Below are positions 54,916 through 63,784 of a stretch of 64,000 nt of DNA, piece by piece. The first letter of the stretch is position 1. Each line of letters opens with the position of its first letter. The notes under the pieces are model-generated. The model was not told where the DNA came from. It did not search any database and saw nothing but the letters and a program-made list of their open reading frames with translations. Source of the DNA: WHSW01 sp963759295 (GTDB taxonomy: Bacteria > Actinomycetota > Thermoleophilia > Solirubrobacterales > 70-9); assembly GCA_963759295.1 (NCBI GenBank), contig CAVWYT010000010.1:372001-436000 (forward strand), given 5' to 3'. Made by a program: the position numbers and the translations under genes.

Positions 54916-56232
54916 GTGAACGCAAACGAGAAGCCGCCGATCGGCGTCGTCGGAGTGGGGTGGGTCGGCCTCGTCACCGCCTCCTGCTTCGCGGACCTCG
55001 GCCACCCGGTGGTCGCGATGGACATCGACGAGGCGAAGATCGCGGCGCTCGACGCCGGCGGCACGATGCCGATCCACGAGCCCGGCCTCTCGGAGTTGGT
55101 GGATCGCAACCGCGAGCGGCTGCGGTTCACCACCGAGATGGACGAGGTGCTCGATCGCTGCCGGCTGCTGTTCTGCTGCGTCGACACTCCGCCGACCTAC
55201 TCCGGCGATGCGGACCTCTCGCGGGTCGAGGCGGTGGTCGGCGCCCTGCCCGAGGACTCCGAACACGCGCTGGTCATGAAGAGCACCGTCCCCGCGGGCA
55301 CCGGCGCCGCGATCCGGCGCTCGAAGCCGGACCTCGTCTACGTGTCGTGCCCGGAGTTCCTCAAGGAGGGCACCGCGGTCGACGACTTCTTGGAGCCGGA
55401 CCGGGTCGTGATCGGCGCCGATCCGGGCTCGGAGTGGGCCGCGGAGATGGTCGCCGCCGCCTACGCACCGCTCGGCGGCGAGATCGTCAGCACCGACGTC
55501 GCATCCGCGGAGATGATCAAGCTCGCCTCGAACGCCTTTCTCGCCACCAAGATCTCGTTCATCAACGAGATCGCCAACGTCTGCGAGGGCGTCGGCGCCG
55601 ACGTCAACGAGGTCGCCCGCGGGATGGGCCTCGACGACCGGATCGGGCCGATGTTCCTGCAAGCCGGGATCGGATACGGGGGGTCCTGCTTCCCCAAGGA
55701 CGTCTCGGCGCTGAAGATGCTCGCCGGCAACACCGGCTACCACTTCCAGCTCCTCAACTCGGTGATCGAGGTCAACGAGCTTCAGAAGCGACGCGTGATC
55801 TCGAAGCTCTCAAAGCATCTCGGGTCGCTGGTCGGCAGGCAGGTCGCGCTGCTCGGGCTCGCCTTCAAGCCGAACACCGACGACATGCGCGAGGCGTCGA
55901 GCCTGGTGCTCTCGGCGCGTCTTCAGGGCGAGGGCGCGAGGGTGGTCGCCTACGACCCGGTCGCCGAGCAGCGCGCCGGTGAGCTGCTGCCGAGCGTCGA
56001 GCTGCGCCGCTCGGTGGCCGAGGTGCTGGACGGCGCCGACGCCGCGATCCTGGTCACCGAATGGCCGGAGTTCGCCGAGCTCGACTGGGAGGAGCTCGCA
56101 GGGCGGATGTCCAAACCGCTGATCGTCGACGGTCGCAACTTCCTCGACCCGGGCCGCATGCGCGCGGCCGGGTTCACCTACGAGGGCATCGGCCGCGCCG
56201 CCGAGGGCGCTCGCGCGCGGGCGGCGAGCTGA
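54916..56232 (+). CDS. ugd: UDP-glucose 6-dehydrogenase
   Basis: 438 residues. NAD site IGVVGVGWVGLVTASCFADLG, CVDTPPTYSG, the central helix ASNAFLATKISFINEIANVC, catalytic Cys in GIGYGGSCFPKDV, and GLAFKPNTDDMREASS in the UDP-binding domain. Oxidises UDP-glucose to UDP-glucuronate for wall or capsule glycans. Its stop overlaps the next start (TGATG). Confidence 0.94.
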   Translation: MNANEKPPIGVVGVGWVGLVTASCFADLGHPVVAMDIDEAKIAALDAGGTMPIHEPGLSELVDRNRERLRFTTEMDEVLDRCRLLFCCVDTPPTYSGDADLSRVEAVVGALPEDSEHALVMKSTVPAGTGAAIRRSKPDLVYVSCPEFLKEGTAVDDFLEPDRVVIGADPGSEWAAEMVAAAYAPLGGEIVSTDVASAEMIKLASNAFLATKISFINEIANVCEGVGADVNEVARGMGLDDRIGPMFLQAGIGYGGSCFPKDVSALKMLAGNTGYHFQLLNSVIEVNELQKRRVISKLSKHLGSLVGRQVALLGLAFKPNTDDMREASSLVLSARLQGEGARVVAYDPVAEQRAGELLPSVELRRSVAEVLDGADAAILVTEWPEFAELDWEELAGRMSKPLIVDGRNFLDPGRMRAAGFTYEGIGRAAEGARARAAS

Positions 56233-57281
56233 TGGAGGCCCTCGTCCTCGTCGGCGGCGAGGGCACGCGCCTTCGCCCGTTGACCCTCACCCAGCCGAAG
56301 CCGGCCCTGCCGCTCGTCGACCGCCCCTTCGTCCGCTACATGGTCGACTGGCTCGCCCACCACGGCGTCGACGAGGTCGTGATGGCCTGCGGCTTCCGGG
56401 CCGAGGACCTGCGCGCCGCGCTGGGCGACTCGATTCCCCGCGGCCCCCGGGTCCGCTACATCGAGGAGCCCGAGCCGCTCGGAACGGCCGGTCCGATCCC
56501 TCTGGCCGCCGAGCAGGGGATGCTCGGCGAGCGGTTCATGGTCCTCAACGGCGACCTGCTCGCAGACCTCGATCTCAGCGCCCTGCAACGCCAGCACGCG
56601 GCGACCGGGGCGGTGGCGACGCTCGCCCTCCATCCGGTCGAGGACCCGAGCTCATACGGGCTCGTGCGGCGCACCGAGGGCGGTGAGGTGCTCGGCTTCC
56701 TCGAGAAGCCCGATCCAACGGAGATCGACACCGACGAGGTCAACGCGGGCGCCTACGTGCTCGAGCGCTCGATCATCGACCTGATCCCGACCGGGCGCGC
56801 GGTCTCGATCGAGCGCGAGGTCTTCCCGCGACTCGTCGGGGCCGGGCTCTACGGCCGCCGCCTCGACGGCTACTGGATGGACATCGGGACGCCGGAGCGC
56901 TACCTGCAGGCGAGCTGGGACATTCTCGAGGGAACGGTGCACACCGAGCTCGCCGGCAACGGCGGCCCGTTCGTGGACGAAGCCGCCGAGGTGGCGCGCG
57001 ACGCGCGGCTGGCGCCGCACGCCGTCGTCAGGGCCGGCTCGCGGGTCCACTCGGGGGCCGAGGTCTCGGGGTCGGTGCTGTTCGACCGCTGCACGATCGG
57101 CGCCGGTGCCGAGGTCCGCGGCGCGATCCTCGCCGCCGACGTCGCGGTCGGCGAACGCGCCCGGATCGCCGCCGGCAGCGTGATCGGCGAGGGTGCGACG
57201 ATCGAGGCCGAGGCGGCGGTCGGCGCCGACTCGAGGGTGGAACCGGGGGCGGCCGTGTCGGCGACGGTGAACGCCGCGTGA
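56232..57281 (+). CDS. NDP-sugar pyrophosphorylase with beta-helix tail (ManC/RfbA-like)
   Basis: 349 residues. Nucleotidyltransferase signature LVLVGGEGTRLRPLTLTQPK, then VLNGDLLADLD (metal site) and VNAGAYVLERSIIDLI; the last 90 residues are hexapeptide repeats of a left-handed helix. Close in form to actinobacterial mannose-1-phosphate guanylyltransferase, consistent with the phosphomannose isomerase that overlaps its end (GTGA, 57278-57281). Glucose-1-phosphate is an alternative substrate. Confidence 0.88.
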   Translation: MEALVLVGGEGTRLRPLTLTQPKPALPLVDRPFVRYMVDWLAHHGVDEVVMACGFRAEDLRAALGDSIPRGPRVRYIEEPEPLGTAGPIPLAAEQGMLGERFMVLNGDLLADLDLSALQRQHAATGAVATLALHPVEDPSSYGLVRRTEGGEVLGFLEKPDPTEIDTDEVNAGAYVLERSIIDLIPTGRAVSIEREVFPRLVGAGLYGRRLDGYWMDIGTPERYLQASWDILEGTVHTELAGNGGPFVDEAAEVARDARLAPHAVVRAGSRVHSGAEVSGSVLFDRCTIGAGAEVRGAILAADVAVGERARIAAGSVIGEGATIEAEAAVGADSRVEPGAAVSATVNAA

Positions 57282-58303
57282 GCGTCGGCGCCGACGAGAT
57301 CCGGGCCGTCGACTCGGGCAACCAGCTCGACGACGTCCTCGCGCTCCCCGACCACCTTCGCGACGCTCTCTGGCGGGTCGAGTCGGCCGGGCTCGACCCG
57401 GTCGAGGCGCGCGGGCTGATCGTCTGCGGCATGGGCGGCTCGGCGATCGGCGCCCTGCTCGCGCGCGCGGCGATGGGTAGCTCGCTCAACCGGCCGATGC
57501 AGGTGTTTCGCGACTACGAGCTGCCGCCGTGGACGGCGACCGACCGCGCGGTGCTCTGCTCGAGCTACTCGGGCGACACCGAGGAGACGCTCGCCTGCTT
57601 CGAGGCCGCCGAGGCGGTCGGCGCGCGCCGCCTCGTCGCCACCACCGGCGGCGCTTTGGCCGAGGCCGCCCGCGCCGCGGGCGTTCCTGTGATCGGGCTT
57701 CCATCGGGCCTGCAGCCGCGCCATGCGGTCGGCTACGGGTTCAGCATCGCGTGCGAGGTCGCGGCGCTGATCGGGGCGTCCCACGGCGTCCGCACGGAGA
57801 TCGACACCGCGTCCGCGCACCTCGACGAGCGCCGCGAGGCGATCCTCGCCAGGGCCGGCGAGCTCGCCGCCCGGCTGGCTGGGACGACTCCGGTGATCTA
57901 CGGCTGCGAGCTCACCGTTCCGGTCGCCTACCGCTGGAAGTGCGAGATCAACGAGAACGCCAAGCAGCACGCCTTCGATCACCAGCTTCCGGAGCTCGAC
58001 CACAACGAGATCGTCGGCTGGTCGACGAACGGCGCGACACCGGGATTCTCGGCGGTCTTCCTCACCGACAGCGACCAGCACCCCCGCCAGCGCGAGCGCG
58101 TCGAGCTGACCGCGAAGCTGATCACGCCGGCGGCGGCATCGGTCGTCACCGTGGAGACCGAGGGCGAGACGCGCGTCGAGCGCCTGCTGTGGGCGGTGAT
58201 GCTCGGCGATCTCGTCTCCCTGCACCTCGCGGCCCACAACGGAGTCGACCCGACGCCGATCACTGTGATCGAGCGCCTCAAGGACGATCTCGGCCGCCGG
58301 TAG
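57278..58303 (+). CDS. Bifunctional phosphoglucose/phosphomannose isomerase
   Basis: 341 residues of the SIS-fold family first known from archaea. GLIVCGMGGSAIGALLARA and CSSYSGDTEETLACFEAA bind the phosphosugar; the active-site region is NENAKQHAFDHQLPELDHNE. It interconverts fructose-6-phosphate with glucose- or mannose-6-phosphate, feeding the pyrophosphorylase next to it. GTG start. Confidence 0.9.
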   Translation: MSVGADEIRAVDSGNQLDDVLALPDHLRDALWRVESAGLDPVEARGLIVCGMGGSAIGALLARAAMGSSLNRPMQVFRDYELPPWTATDRAVLCSSYSGDTEETLACFEAAEAVGARRLVATTGGALAEAARAAGVPVIGLPSGLQPRHAVGYGFSIACEVAALIGASHGVRTEIDTASAHLDERREAILARAGELAARLAGTTPVIYGCELTVPVAYRWKCEINENAKQHAFDHQLPELDHNEIVGWSTNGATPGFSAVFLTDSDQHPRQRERVELTAKLITPAAASVVTVETEGETRVERLLWAVMLGDLVSLHLAAHNGVDPTPITVIERLKDDLGRR

Positions 58304-58359
58304 CGGGAGCAATTCCGACCAGCCGGCGGCGCCGACGAACAGGCGCCGACAACAGGCGC

Positions 58360-58746
58360 CTACTCGTCGTCTCGCGTCGGTGGGCGGCGCTCGCGCTTGC
58401 GCTCCGAGCGGCGGCGCTTCTGGCTGATCCGCCGCTCTCGCGCCGCCCGGCTCGGCTTCGTCGGCCGCCGCCGGCGTCGCGGTCGCAGACCCGCCTCGAC
58501 GCGTTCCGCCAGCCGCCCGAGGGCGAGCTCGCGGTTTCGCGCCTGGCCGCGGGCGTCCTGGGAGATCGCGGTGATCCGGGTCCCGTAGCGCGCCTGCAGC
58601 CGCCGCTTCTGGTCGTCGCTGAGCGTCCGCGACCGCTCGATGTCGAACACCGCCTCGATCCGCGACTCGGTCACGTTCGCGTGCTGGCCGCCGGGGCCCG
58701 ATGAGCGAGACGCGCGCAGCTCGATCTCCGCGAGCGGGATCTGCAC
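58360..58746 (-). CDS. arfB: ArfB-type peptidyl-tRNA hydrolase for stalled ribosomes
   Basis: 128 residues. A single release-factor domain with RSSGPGGQHANVTESRI holding the GGQ motif, followed by a basic, unstructured tail (RRRRRPTKPSRAARERRI) that enters the empty mRNA channel. No codon-recognition domain. It frees peptides from ribosomes stalled without a stop codon. Convergent with the isomerase gene. Confidence 0.9.
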   Translation of the reverse strand: MQIPLAEIELRASRSSGPGGQHANVTESRIEAVFDIERSRTLSDDQKRRLQARYGTRITAISQDARGQARNRELALGRLAERVEAGLRPRRRRRPTKPSRAARERRISQKRRRSERKRERRPPTRDDE

Positions 58747-58787
58747 CGGTCCCGCGGCCAGGGTCGCCCGGCGGAAGGCGCCGCCGC

Positions 58788-60212
58788 TCAGTATCGGTAG
58801 TGGTCGGGCTTGTACGGGCCGTCGACCGGGACGCCGATGTAGGAGGCCTGCTCCGGCGTCAGCTCGGTGAGGCTGACCCCGAGCGCGTCCAGATGCAGGC
58901 GGGCGACCTTCTCGTCGAGGTGCTTGGGGAGCACGTAGACCCGCTTCGCGTAGTCATCGTTTTTCGAGAACAGCTCGATCTGGGCGATCACCTGGTTGGT
59001 GAACGAGTTCGACATCACGAACGACGGATGTCCGGTGGCGTTGCCGAGGTTGAGCAGGCGACCCTCGGAGAGGACGATGATCGCGTGGCCGTCGGGGAAC
59101 GCCCACTCGTCGACCTGAGGCTTGATGTTGATCTTCTCGATCCCGGGCGAGCGCTCGAGGCCGGCGATGTCGATCTCGTTGTCGAAATGCCCGATGTTGC
59201 CGACGATCGCCTGATGCTTCATCCGCGCCATGTCCTCGACGGTGATGATGTCCTTGTTGCCCGTCGCGGTGACGAAGATGTCGGCGGTGTCGATCACCTC
59301 GTCGAGCGTGCGCACCTCGAACCCCTCCATCGCCGCCTGAAGCGCGCAGATCGGGTCGATCTCGGTGACGATCACGCGAGCGCCCTGACCGCGCAGCGAG
59401 GTCGCGCAGCCCTTGCCGACGTCGCCGTAGCCGCAGACGACCGCCACCTTGCCGCCGATCATCACGTCGGTCGCGCGGTTGATCCCGTCGATCAGCGAAT
59501 GCCGGCAGCCGTAGAGGTTGTCGAACTTCGACTTGGTCACCGAGTCGTTGACGTTGATCGCCGGGAACAGGAGGTCGCCGGTCTCGGCGAGTTGGTAGAG
59601 GCGATGGACTCCGGTGGTGGTCTCCTCGGTGACGCCCATGACGCCCGCCCCGATCCGGGTCCAGCGCTGCGGATCCGCCTCCAGCGAGCGCTGCAGGGTC
59701 GCGAGCACGATCCGGAACTCCTCGGAGTCCGCCAATCCGGGGTCGGGAACGGCGCCGGCGGTCTCGAACTCGGCCCCCTTGTGGACGAGCATCGTCGCGT
59801 CGCCGCCGTCGTCGAGGATCATGTTCGGCCCCGCGCGGTCGGGCCATGAGAGCGCCCGCTCGGTGCACCACCAGTACTCCTCGAGCGTCTCGCCCTTCCA
59901 GGCGTAGACCGGGATGCCGGCCGCGGCGATCGCCGCGGCGGCGTGGTCCTGGGTGGAGAAGATGTTGCAGGAGGCCCAGCGGACCTCGGCACCGAGCGCG
60001 ACCAGGGTCTCGATCAGGACCGCCGTCTGCACGGTCATGTGCAGCGAACCCGTGATCCGCGCGCCGGCGAGCGGCTGCTCGCTCGCGAATTCATCGCGCG
60101 TCCTGATCAGGCCGGGCATCTCGTGCTCGGCGAGCGTGATCTCCTTGCGGCCGAACTCGGCGAGGCCGATGTCGGCGACCTTGTAGTCCTGCGCGGTGGC
60201 GATGGTGGTCAT
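58788..60212 (-). CDS. ahcY: S-adenosylhomocysteinase
   Basis: 474 residues. Substrate and NAD motifs: ASCNIFSTQDHAAAAIA, SVTKSKFDNLYGCRHSLIDG (catalytic Lys/Asp), VAVCGYGDVGKGCA (within VVCGYGDVGKG), and the C-terminal KPDHYRY. Hydrolyses SAH to homocysteine and adenosine, recycling the by-product of methyltransferases such as those at 10-11.5 kb. ATG 60212 follows GGGAGA; the preceding ArfB gene lies 41 bases beyond its stop on the same strand. Confidence 0.96.
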   Translation of the reverse strand: MTTIATAQDYKVADIGLAEFGRKEITLAEHEMPGLIRTRDEFASEQPLAGARITGSLHMTVQTAVLIETLVALGAEVRWASCNIFSTQDHAAAAIAAAGIPVYAWKGETLEEYWWCTERALSWPDRAGPNMILDDGGDATMLVHKGAEFETAGAVPDPGLADSEEFRIVLATLQRSLEADPQRWTRIGAGVMGVTEETTTGVHRLYQLAETGDLLFPAINVNDSVTKSKFDNLYGCRHSLIDGINRATDVMIGGKVAVVCGYGDVGKGCATSLRGQGARVIVTEIDPICALQAAMEGFEVRTLDEVIDTADIFVTATGNKDIITVEDMARMKHQAIVGNIGHFDNEIDIAGLERSPGIEKINIKPQVDEWAFPDGHAIIVLSEGRLLNLGNATGHPSFVMSNSFTNQVIAQIELFSKNDDYAKRVYVLPKHLDEKVARLHLDALGVSLTELTPEQASYIGVPVDGPYKPDHYRY

Positions 60213-60241
60213 TGTTCTCCCGGATCTCTGAGTCGCTCGGA

Positions 60242-60290
60242 ACCTTAGTGGCTGTCGCGCTCGGATCCGCGCCTGGCTGTGCCGGATCCG
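60242..60290 (-). promoter_or_regulatory. Candidate ahcY promoter with twin CGGATCCG palindromes
   Basis: Minus-strand TAAGGT (60247-60242) is a plausible -10, giving a short leader with GGGAGA. Perfect 8-bp palindromes CGGATCCG sit at 60262-60269 (over the -35 position) and 60283-60290, exactly 21 bases apart, each preceded by TGGCTGT. Two helical turns put them on one DNA face, as for a cooperative regulator. Confidence 0.4.
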
Positions 60291-60332
60291 ACCGCCCCCC
60301 GAAGGCCCCGGACGCGAGCGGCACTCAGCCAC

Positions 60333-60338
60333 TAGCCT
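60333..60338 (+). promoter_or_regulatory. Candidate -10 (TAGCCT) leading to a leaderless mini-ORF
   Basis: TAGCCT ends 8 bases before ATG 60347, which opens a six-codon mini-ORF. Confidence 0.4.
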
Positions 60339-60346
60339 GCCGCCGC

Positions 60347-60367
60347 ATGGAGGTCGAGATCAGATGA
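60347..60367 (+). other. Six-codon leaderless mini-ORF coupled to a pyrophosphorylase gene
   Basis: Encodes M-E-V-E-I-R; the TGA overlaps the main start as ATGA (60364-60367). Its first codons (ATGGAGG) also look like a Shine-Dalgarno for the main ATG, so the segment may serve simply as a ribosome-binding site. Confidence 0.35.
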
Positions 60368-61344
60368 AGGCGATGGTGATGGCCGCCGGGCTCGGCACGC
60401 GGCTGAAGCCGCTGACGCTCACGGTGCCGAAGCCGATGGTGCCGGTCGCCAACCGGCCGATCATGGAGCACATCCTGCGGCTGCTCCGCCGCCACGATCT
60501 GGGCGAGGTGATCGCCAACCTGCACTGGTTCCCGGAGACCGTCCGGGACCGGTTCGGTGACGGCTCTGAGCTCGGGATCGAGCTCGCCTACAGCTACGAG
60601 GAGCAGCTCCTCGGGACCGCGGGCGGGGTGCGAAACGTCCGCGAGTTCTTCGGGTCCGAGCCGTTTTGCGTGATGGCCGCGGATGCGCTGACCGACATCG
60701 ACCTCGGCGCGCTGGCCGACGCCCACACCAAGAGCGACTGGATGGCGACCCTGGCCGTGAAGCGCGTCCCGAACGTGAGCGAGTTCGGGGTCGTGGTCAC
60801 GGGCTCCGACGATCGCGTCCAGGGCTTCCAGGAGAAGCCCGATCCGGCCGAGGCCCTCTCCAACCTCGCCAACTGCATGATCTACGTGCTCGAGCCGGAG
60901 ATCTTCGACCACTTTCCCGAGCGCGACGAGGTCGACTTCGCCCTCGACGTCTTCCCGGCGCTGCTCGACGACGACGTTCCGTTCGGCGTCCACGTCGCGG
61001 ACGCGTACTGGAACGACGTCGGGTCGCTGAGCGAATACCTGCAGGGGAACCTCGACGTCGTCTCGGGCGCCGTCGACGTGCAGCCGGTCGGCGAGCTCGT
61101 CGACGAGCAGACCGGCGGGGTCGTCGTCGGGGGCGTCGAGCTCCACGGCCGCGCGCTGATCGCCGACGGGGCGACGATCGCCGACGGCGTCCGCCTCGAC
61201 GGCCCGCTCGTGATCGGGCCGGATGCCACGATCGAGGCCGGGGCGATGGTCCGTGAATCGGTCCTGCTCGCCGGCGCCGAGGTCGCTTCACACGGCGTGC
61301 TCGCGGGGGCAATCGCCGGCCGGACCGACCGTCTCGGCGCCTGA
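60364..61344 (+). CDS. NDP-sugar pyrophosphorylase (nucleotidyltransferase)
   Basis: 326 residues. MVMAAGLGTRLKPLTLTVPK is the nucleotide signature, CVMAADALTDIDL the metal site (first Asp of the usual GD is an A-D pair), QGFQEKPDP and DAYWNDVGSLSEYL the sugar site; about 70 residues of hexapeptide repeat end it. Probably makes GDP-mannose or another NDP-hexose. It is paralogous to the gene at 56.2 kb but shorter and not in that operon. Confidence 0.87.
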   Translation: MKAMVMAAGLGTRLKPLTLTVPKPMVPVANRPIMEHILRLLRRHDLGEVIANLHWFPETVRDRFGDGSELGIELAYSYEEQLLGTAGGVRNVREFFGSEPFCVMAADALTDIDLGALADAHTKSDWMATLAVKRVPNVSEFGVVVTGSDDRVQGFQEKPDPAEALSNLANCMIYVLEPEIFDHFPERDEVDFALDVFPALLDDDVPFGVHVADAYWNDVGSLSEYLQGNLDVVSGAVDVQPVGELVDEQTGGVVVGGVELHGRALIADGATIADGVRLDGPLVIGPDATIEAGAMVRESVLLAGAEVASHGVLAGAIAGRTDRLGA

Positions 61345-61472
61345 GCGCTGCGCCGAGTCGGGGTCCGTGCGGCGAGTCCGCATGGCCGTCTGCGGGCTTT
61401 CACGGAGCCTGGACGACGCTTATCCGCAATCCTTGACCGAGTGCCCAGCGGCCGAGGGACCGGAGGAGCCAG

Positions 61473-63404
61473 TTGAGCGACGTTCGCGGCAATCAGGAGT
61501 TCACCGAGCGCCGTGCCGCCGAGCGCGCGGCGCGAGAGTTGGCGGCGATCGTCGACTCGACCGCCGACGCGGTGATCGGCGTCGACCTCGAGATGCGGAT
61601 CACGAGCTGGAACCGCGGTGCCGAGCGGATCTTCGGGTACTCCGCCGCGGAGATGATCGGGCGCTTGGCGTCGGCGCTGGCGCCACCCGGGATGGACAGC
61701 GAGCTGCCGGCGATCATCGACGAGATCGAGGCCGGCGGCCGAGTCGAGAGCTTCGAGACTCGGCGGCTGCGAAAGGACGGGCGGCGGATCGACGTCGCGC
61801 TGACCGTCTCGCCGATCCGCGACGAGCGCGGCAACGTCGTCGGCGCCTCGAAGATCGCCCGCGAGATCACCGAGGAGAAGGCGATCGAGCGCCGGCTGAG
61901 GGAGACCGCGCGGCAATTCGAGATGGTCCAGGAGATGGTCGCCACCTGCGAGTTCGACGGCTACTTCAAGCGGCTCAACGGCGCCTGGGAGCGACTGCTC
62001 GGCTGGACGGCGGCGGAGCTGCTCCCGAAGCCGCTGATCGAGCTCGTCCATCCCGATGATCGGGCCGCGGTCGAGGCCGAGGTCGCGAAGCTGGCCGGGG
62101 GTGCGAGTACGGCCGAGTTCAAGCTCCGGGCCGCGCACCGTGACGGTGGCTACCGCTGGACGGAGTGGTCGGCGACCCCCGACGTCGCCGCGGGCGTCTT
62201 CTTCTGCGTCGGCCGTGACGTGACCGCCCGCATCGAGACCGAGCGGGCCCGGGCGGCCGAACGGCGCCAGCTCGCCGAGGCCCAGGAGATCGCCCAGGTC
62301 GGAAGCTGGGAGGTCAACCTCGACACCGGCGAGCGGACCTGGTCGGCCCAGCAGTTTCGCAACTTCGGATTCTCGCCCGAGGATTCGATGCCGACCCGGG
62401 AGCAGATCCGCGACCGCGTGCACCCCGAGGACCGTGACCGGTTCTTATCCTTCGTCGAGCAGCTCGACGACGAGGCCCCCGACGACTTCTCGCTCGAGTA
62501 CCGCATGGTGCTGCCCGGCGGCGAGGCGCGCTCGATCGAGACGCACGGGCACCTGGTCGTCGACCCCGACGGGACAAGGCGGCTCACCGGCACGAGCCGC
62601 GACGTGACCGCCGAACGCGACGCCGAGCGGCTCAAGGACGAGTTCTTCAGCCTCGTCTCCCACGAGCTGCGCACCCCGCTGACTTCGATCATCGGATACG
62701 CGGAGCTGCTCGCCGAGGTGGAATCGGGGACCCTGAGCGAGCAGGGGCGCCGGTTCGTCGAGGTGATCGAGCGAAACTCGCGGCGCGAGCTCAACCTGGT
62801 CGGGGACCTGCTCCTGCTCACCAAGGTGACCGCGGGGACGTTCGAGATCGAGCGCGGCCGGACCGACCTCGCCGAGATCGCCGCCGGCACGCTTGAGGCC
62901 GCCCGCCCGTGGGCCGAGCAGGAGGGTGTGACCCTGGGGCTCGAGCTCACTGGCCCGGCGGTCGTCGAAGGTGATCCTCACCGGCTCGGCCAGGTGGTCG
63001 AGAACCTGGTCTCGAACGCGATCAAGTTCACACCGTCGGGCGGGCGCGTCTCGGTGGTCGCCGGCGGCGACGGCGAGCTCGTCTCGGTGACCGTGTCCGA
63101 CACCGGGATCGGGATCTCACGCGGCGACCTCGGGCGGCTGTTCGAGCGCATGTTTCGGGCCGAGGAGGCCGAGCGCCGCCACATTCCCGGTACCGGTCTC
63201 GGGCTGACGATCGTCAAGGCGATCGTCGACGCACACGACGCGATGATCTCGATCGACAGCGAACCGGGGCGCGGCACGACCTTCCGCGTCGAGCTGCCGG
63301 CGGGCGCCGGCCCCGGCGACGCCGGCGTCCGCGGCAGCCGCGCGCGCCGCGCTCCGGCGCCCGCTTCCCCGGCGAAGGCGGGCACTCGAGGCGGGGATGG
63401 CTGA
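61473..63404 (+). CDS. Soluble sensor histidine kinase with three PAS domains
   Basis: 643 residues, no membrane helix. PAS domains lie at about 20-140 (ITSWNRGAERIFGYSAAEMI), 145-255 (GAWERLLGWTAAELLPKPLI) and 270-385 (RNFGFSPEDSMPTREQI). The kinase core has His397 in FFSLVSHELRTPLTSIIGYA and the ATP lid motifs NLVSNAIKF, SDTGIGISRG and GTGLGLTIVKAIV. The ligand is not evident; a cytosolic redox or light cue is possible. TTG 61473 follows GGAGGAG. It overlaps its response regulator by 8 bases. Confidence 0.92.
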   Translation: MSDVRGNQEFTERRAAERAARELAAIVDSTADAVIGVDLEMRITSWNRGAERIFGYSAAEMIGRLASALAPPGMDSELPAIIDEIEAGGRVESFETRRLRKDGRRIDVALTVSPIRDERGNVVGASKIAREITEEKAIERRLRETARQFEMVQEMVATCEFDGYFKRLNGAWERLLGWTAAELLPKPLIELVHPDDRAAVEAEVAKLAGGASTAEFKLRAAHRDGGYRWTEWSATPDVAAGVFFCVGRDVTARIETERARAAERRQLAEAQEIAQVGSWEVNLDTGERTWSAQQFRNFGFSPEDSMPTREQIRDRVHPEDRDRFLSFVEQLDDEAPDDFSLEYRMVLPGGEARSIETHGHLVVDPDGTRRLTGTSRDVTAERDAERLKDEFFSLVSHELRTPLTSIIGYAELLAEVESGTLSEQGRRFVEVIERNSRRELNLVGDLLLLTKVTAGTFEIERGRTDLAEIAAGTLEAARPWAEQEGVTLGLELTGPAVVEGDPHRLGQVVENLVSNAIKFTPSGGRVSVVAGGDGELVSVTVSDTGIGISRGDLGRLFERMFRAEEAERRHIPGTGLGLTIVKAIVDAHDAMISIDSEPGRGTTFRVELPAGAGPGDAGVRGSRARRAPAPASPAKAGTRGGDG

Positions 63405-63780
63405 TCCCGCTCGCGGGACCGCGACGATCCTGGTCGCCGACGACGAGTCCGACATCGTCGAGCTGGTCTCGATCGTCCTTCGCCGGGCCGGCTACGGCGT
63501 GGTCACCGCCGCGGAGGGAGACGGAGCGCTGGAGCTCGCGCGCGAGCATCTGCCGGCGCTCTGCATCCTCGACGGGACGATGCCCGGCCGCCCCGGGTTC
63601 GAGGTCCTGAGCGAGCTTCGAAACGAGCCGGCAACCCGTGAGATCCCGGTCCTCATCCTCACCGCGACCGTCGACGAGGAGCGCGAGATCCGCCGCCATG
63701 GCGTCGAACCTGACCGGTTCTTGAAGAAGCCCTTCGAATCCGACCGCCTGCTGCGCGAGGTTGCCCGCCTCGTACGCTAG
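63397..63780 (+). CDS. Single-domain response regulator paired with the PAS kinase
   Basis: 127 residues, receiver only: acidic residues Asp15-Glu17, phospho-acceptor Asp59 (CILDGTMPGRPG), Thr89 and Lys111 (FLKKPFES). The 8-base overlap with the kinase gene makes it the likely partner. Without an output domain it must signal by protein contact or phosphotransfer. Confidence 0.92.
   Translation: MADPARGTATILVADDESDIVELVSIVLRRAGYGVVTAAEGDGALELAREHLPALCILDGTMPGRPGFEVLSELRNEPATREIPVLILTATVDEEREIRRHGVEPDRFLKKPFESDRLLREVARLVR
63773..63778 (+). promoter_or_regulatory. Candidate -10 (TACGCT), leaderless thioredoxin-like gene
   Basis: TACGCT lies at the end of the response regulator gene and ends 6 bases before GTG 63785. 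Confidence 0.3.
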
Positions 63781-63784
63781 GACG

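Noticed and set aside
58328..58360. Three GGCGCC hexamers at 13-14-base spacing between the isomerase and arfB genes
   Set aside because: Short GC-rich repeats in a convergent gap that also include the arfB stop; likely chance, and no clear hairpin with a T-run.
60213..60363. SAH riboswitch upstream of ahcY
   Set aside because: I could not find the conserved riboswitch core; the leader from the candidate promoter is too short to hold it.
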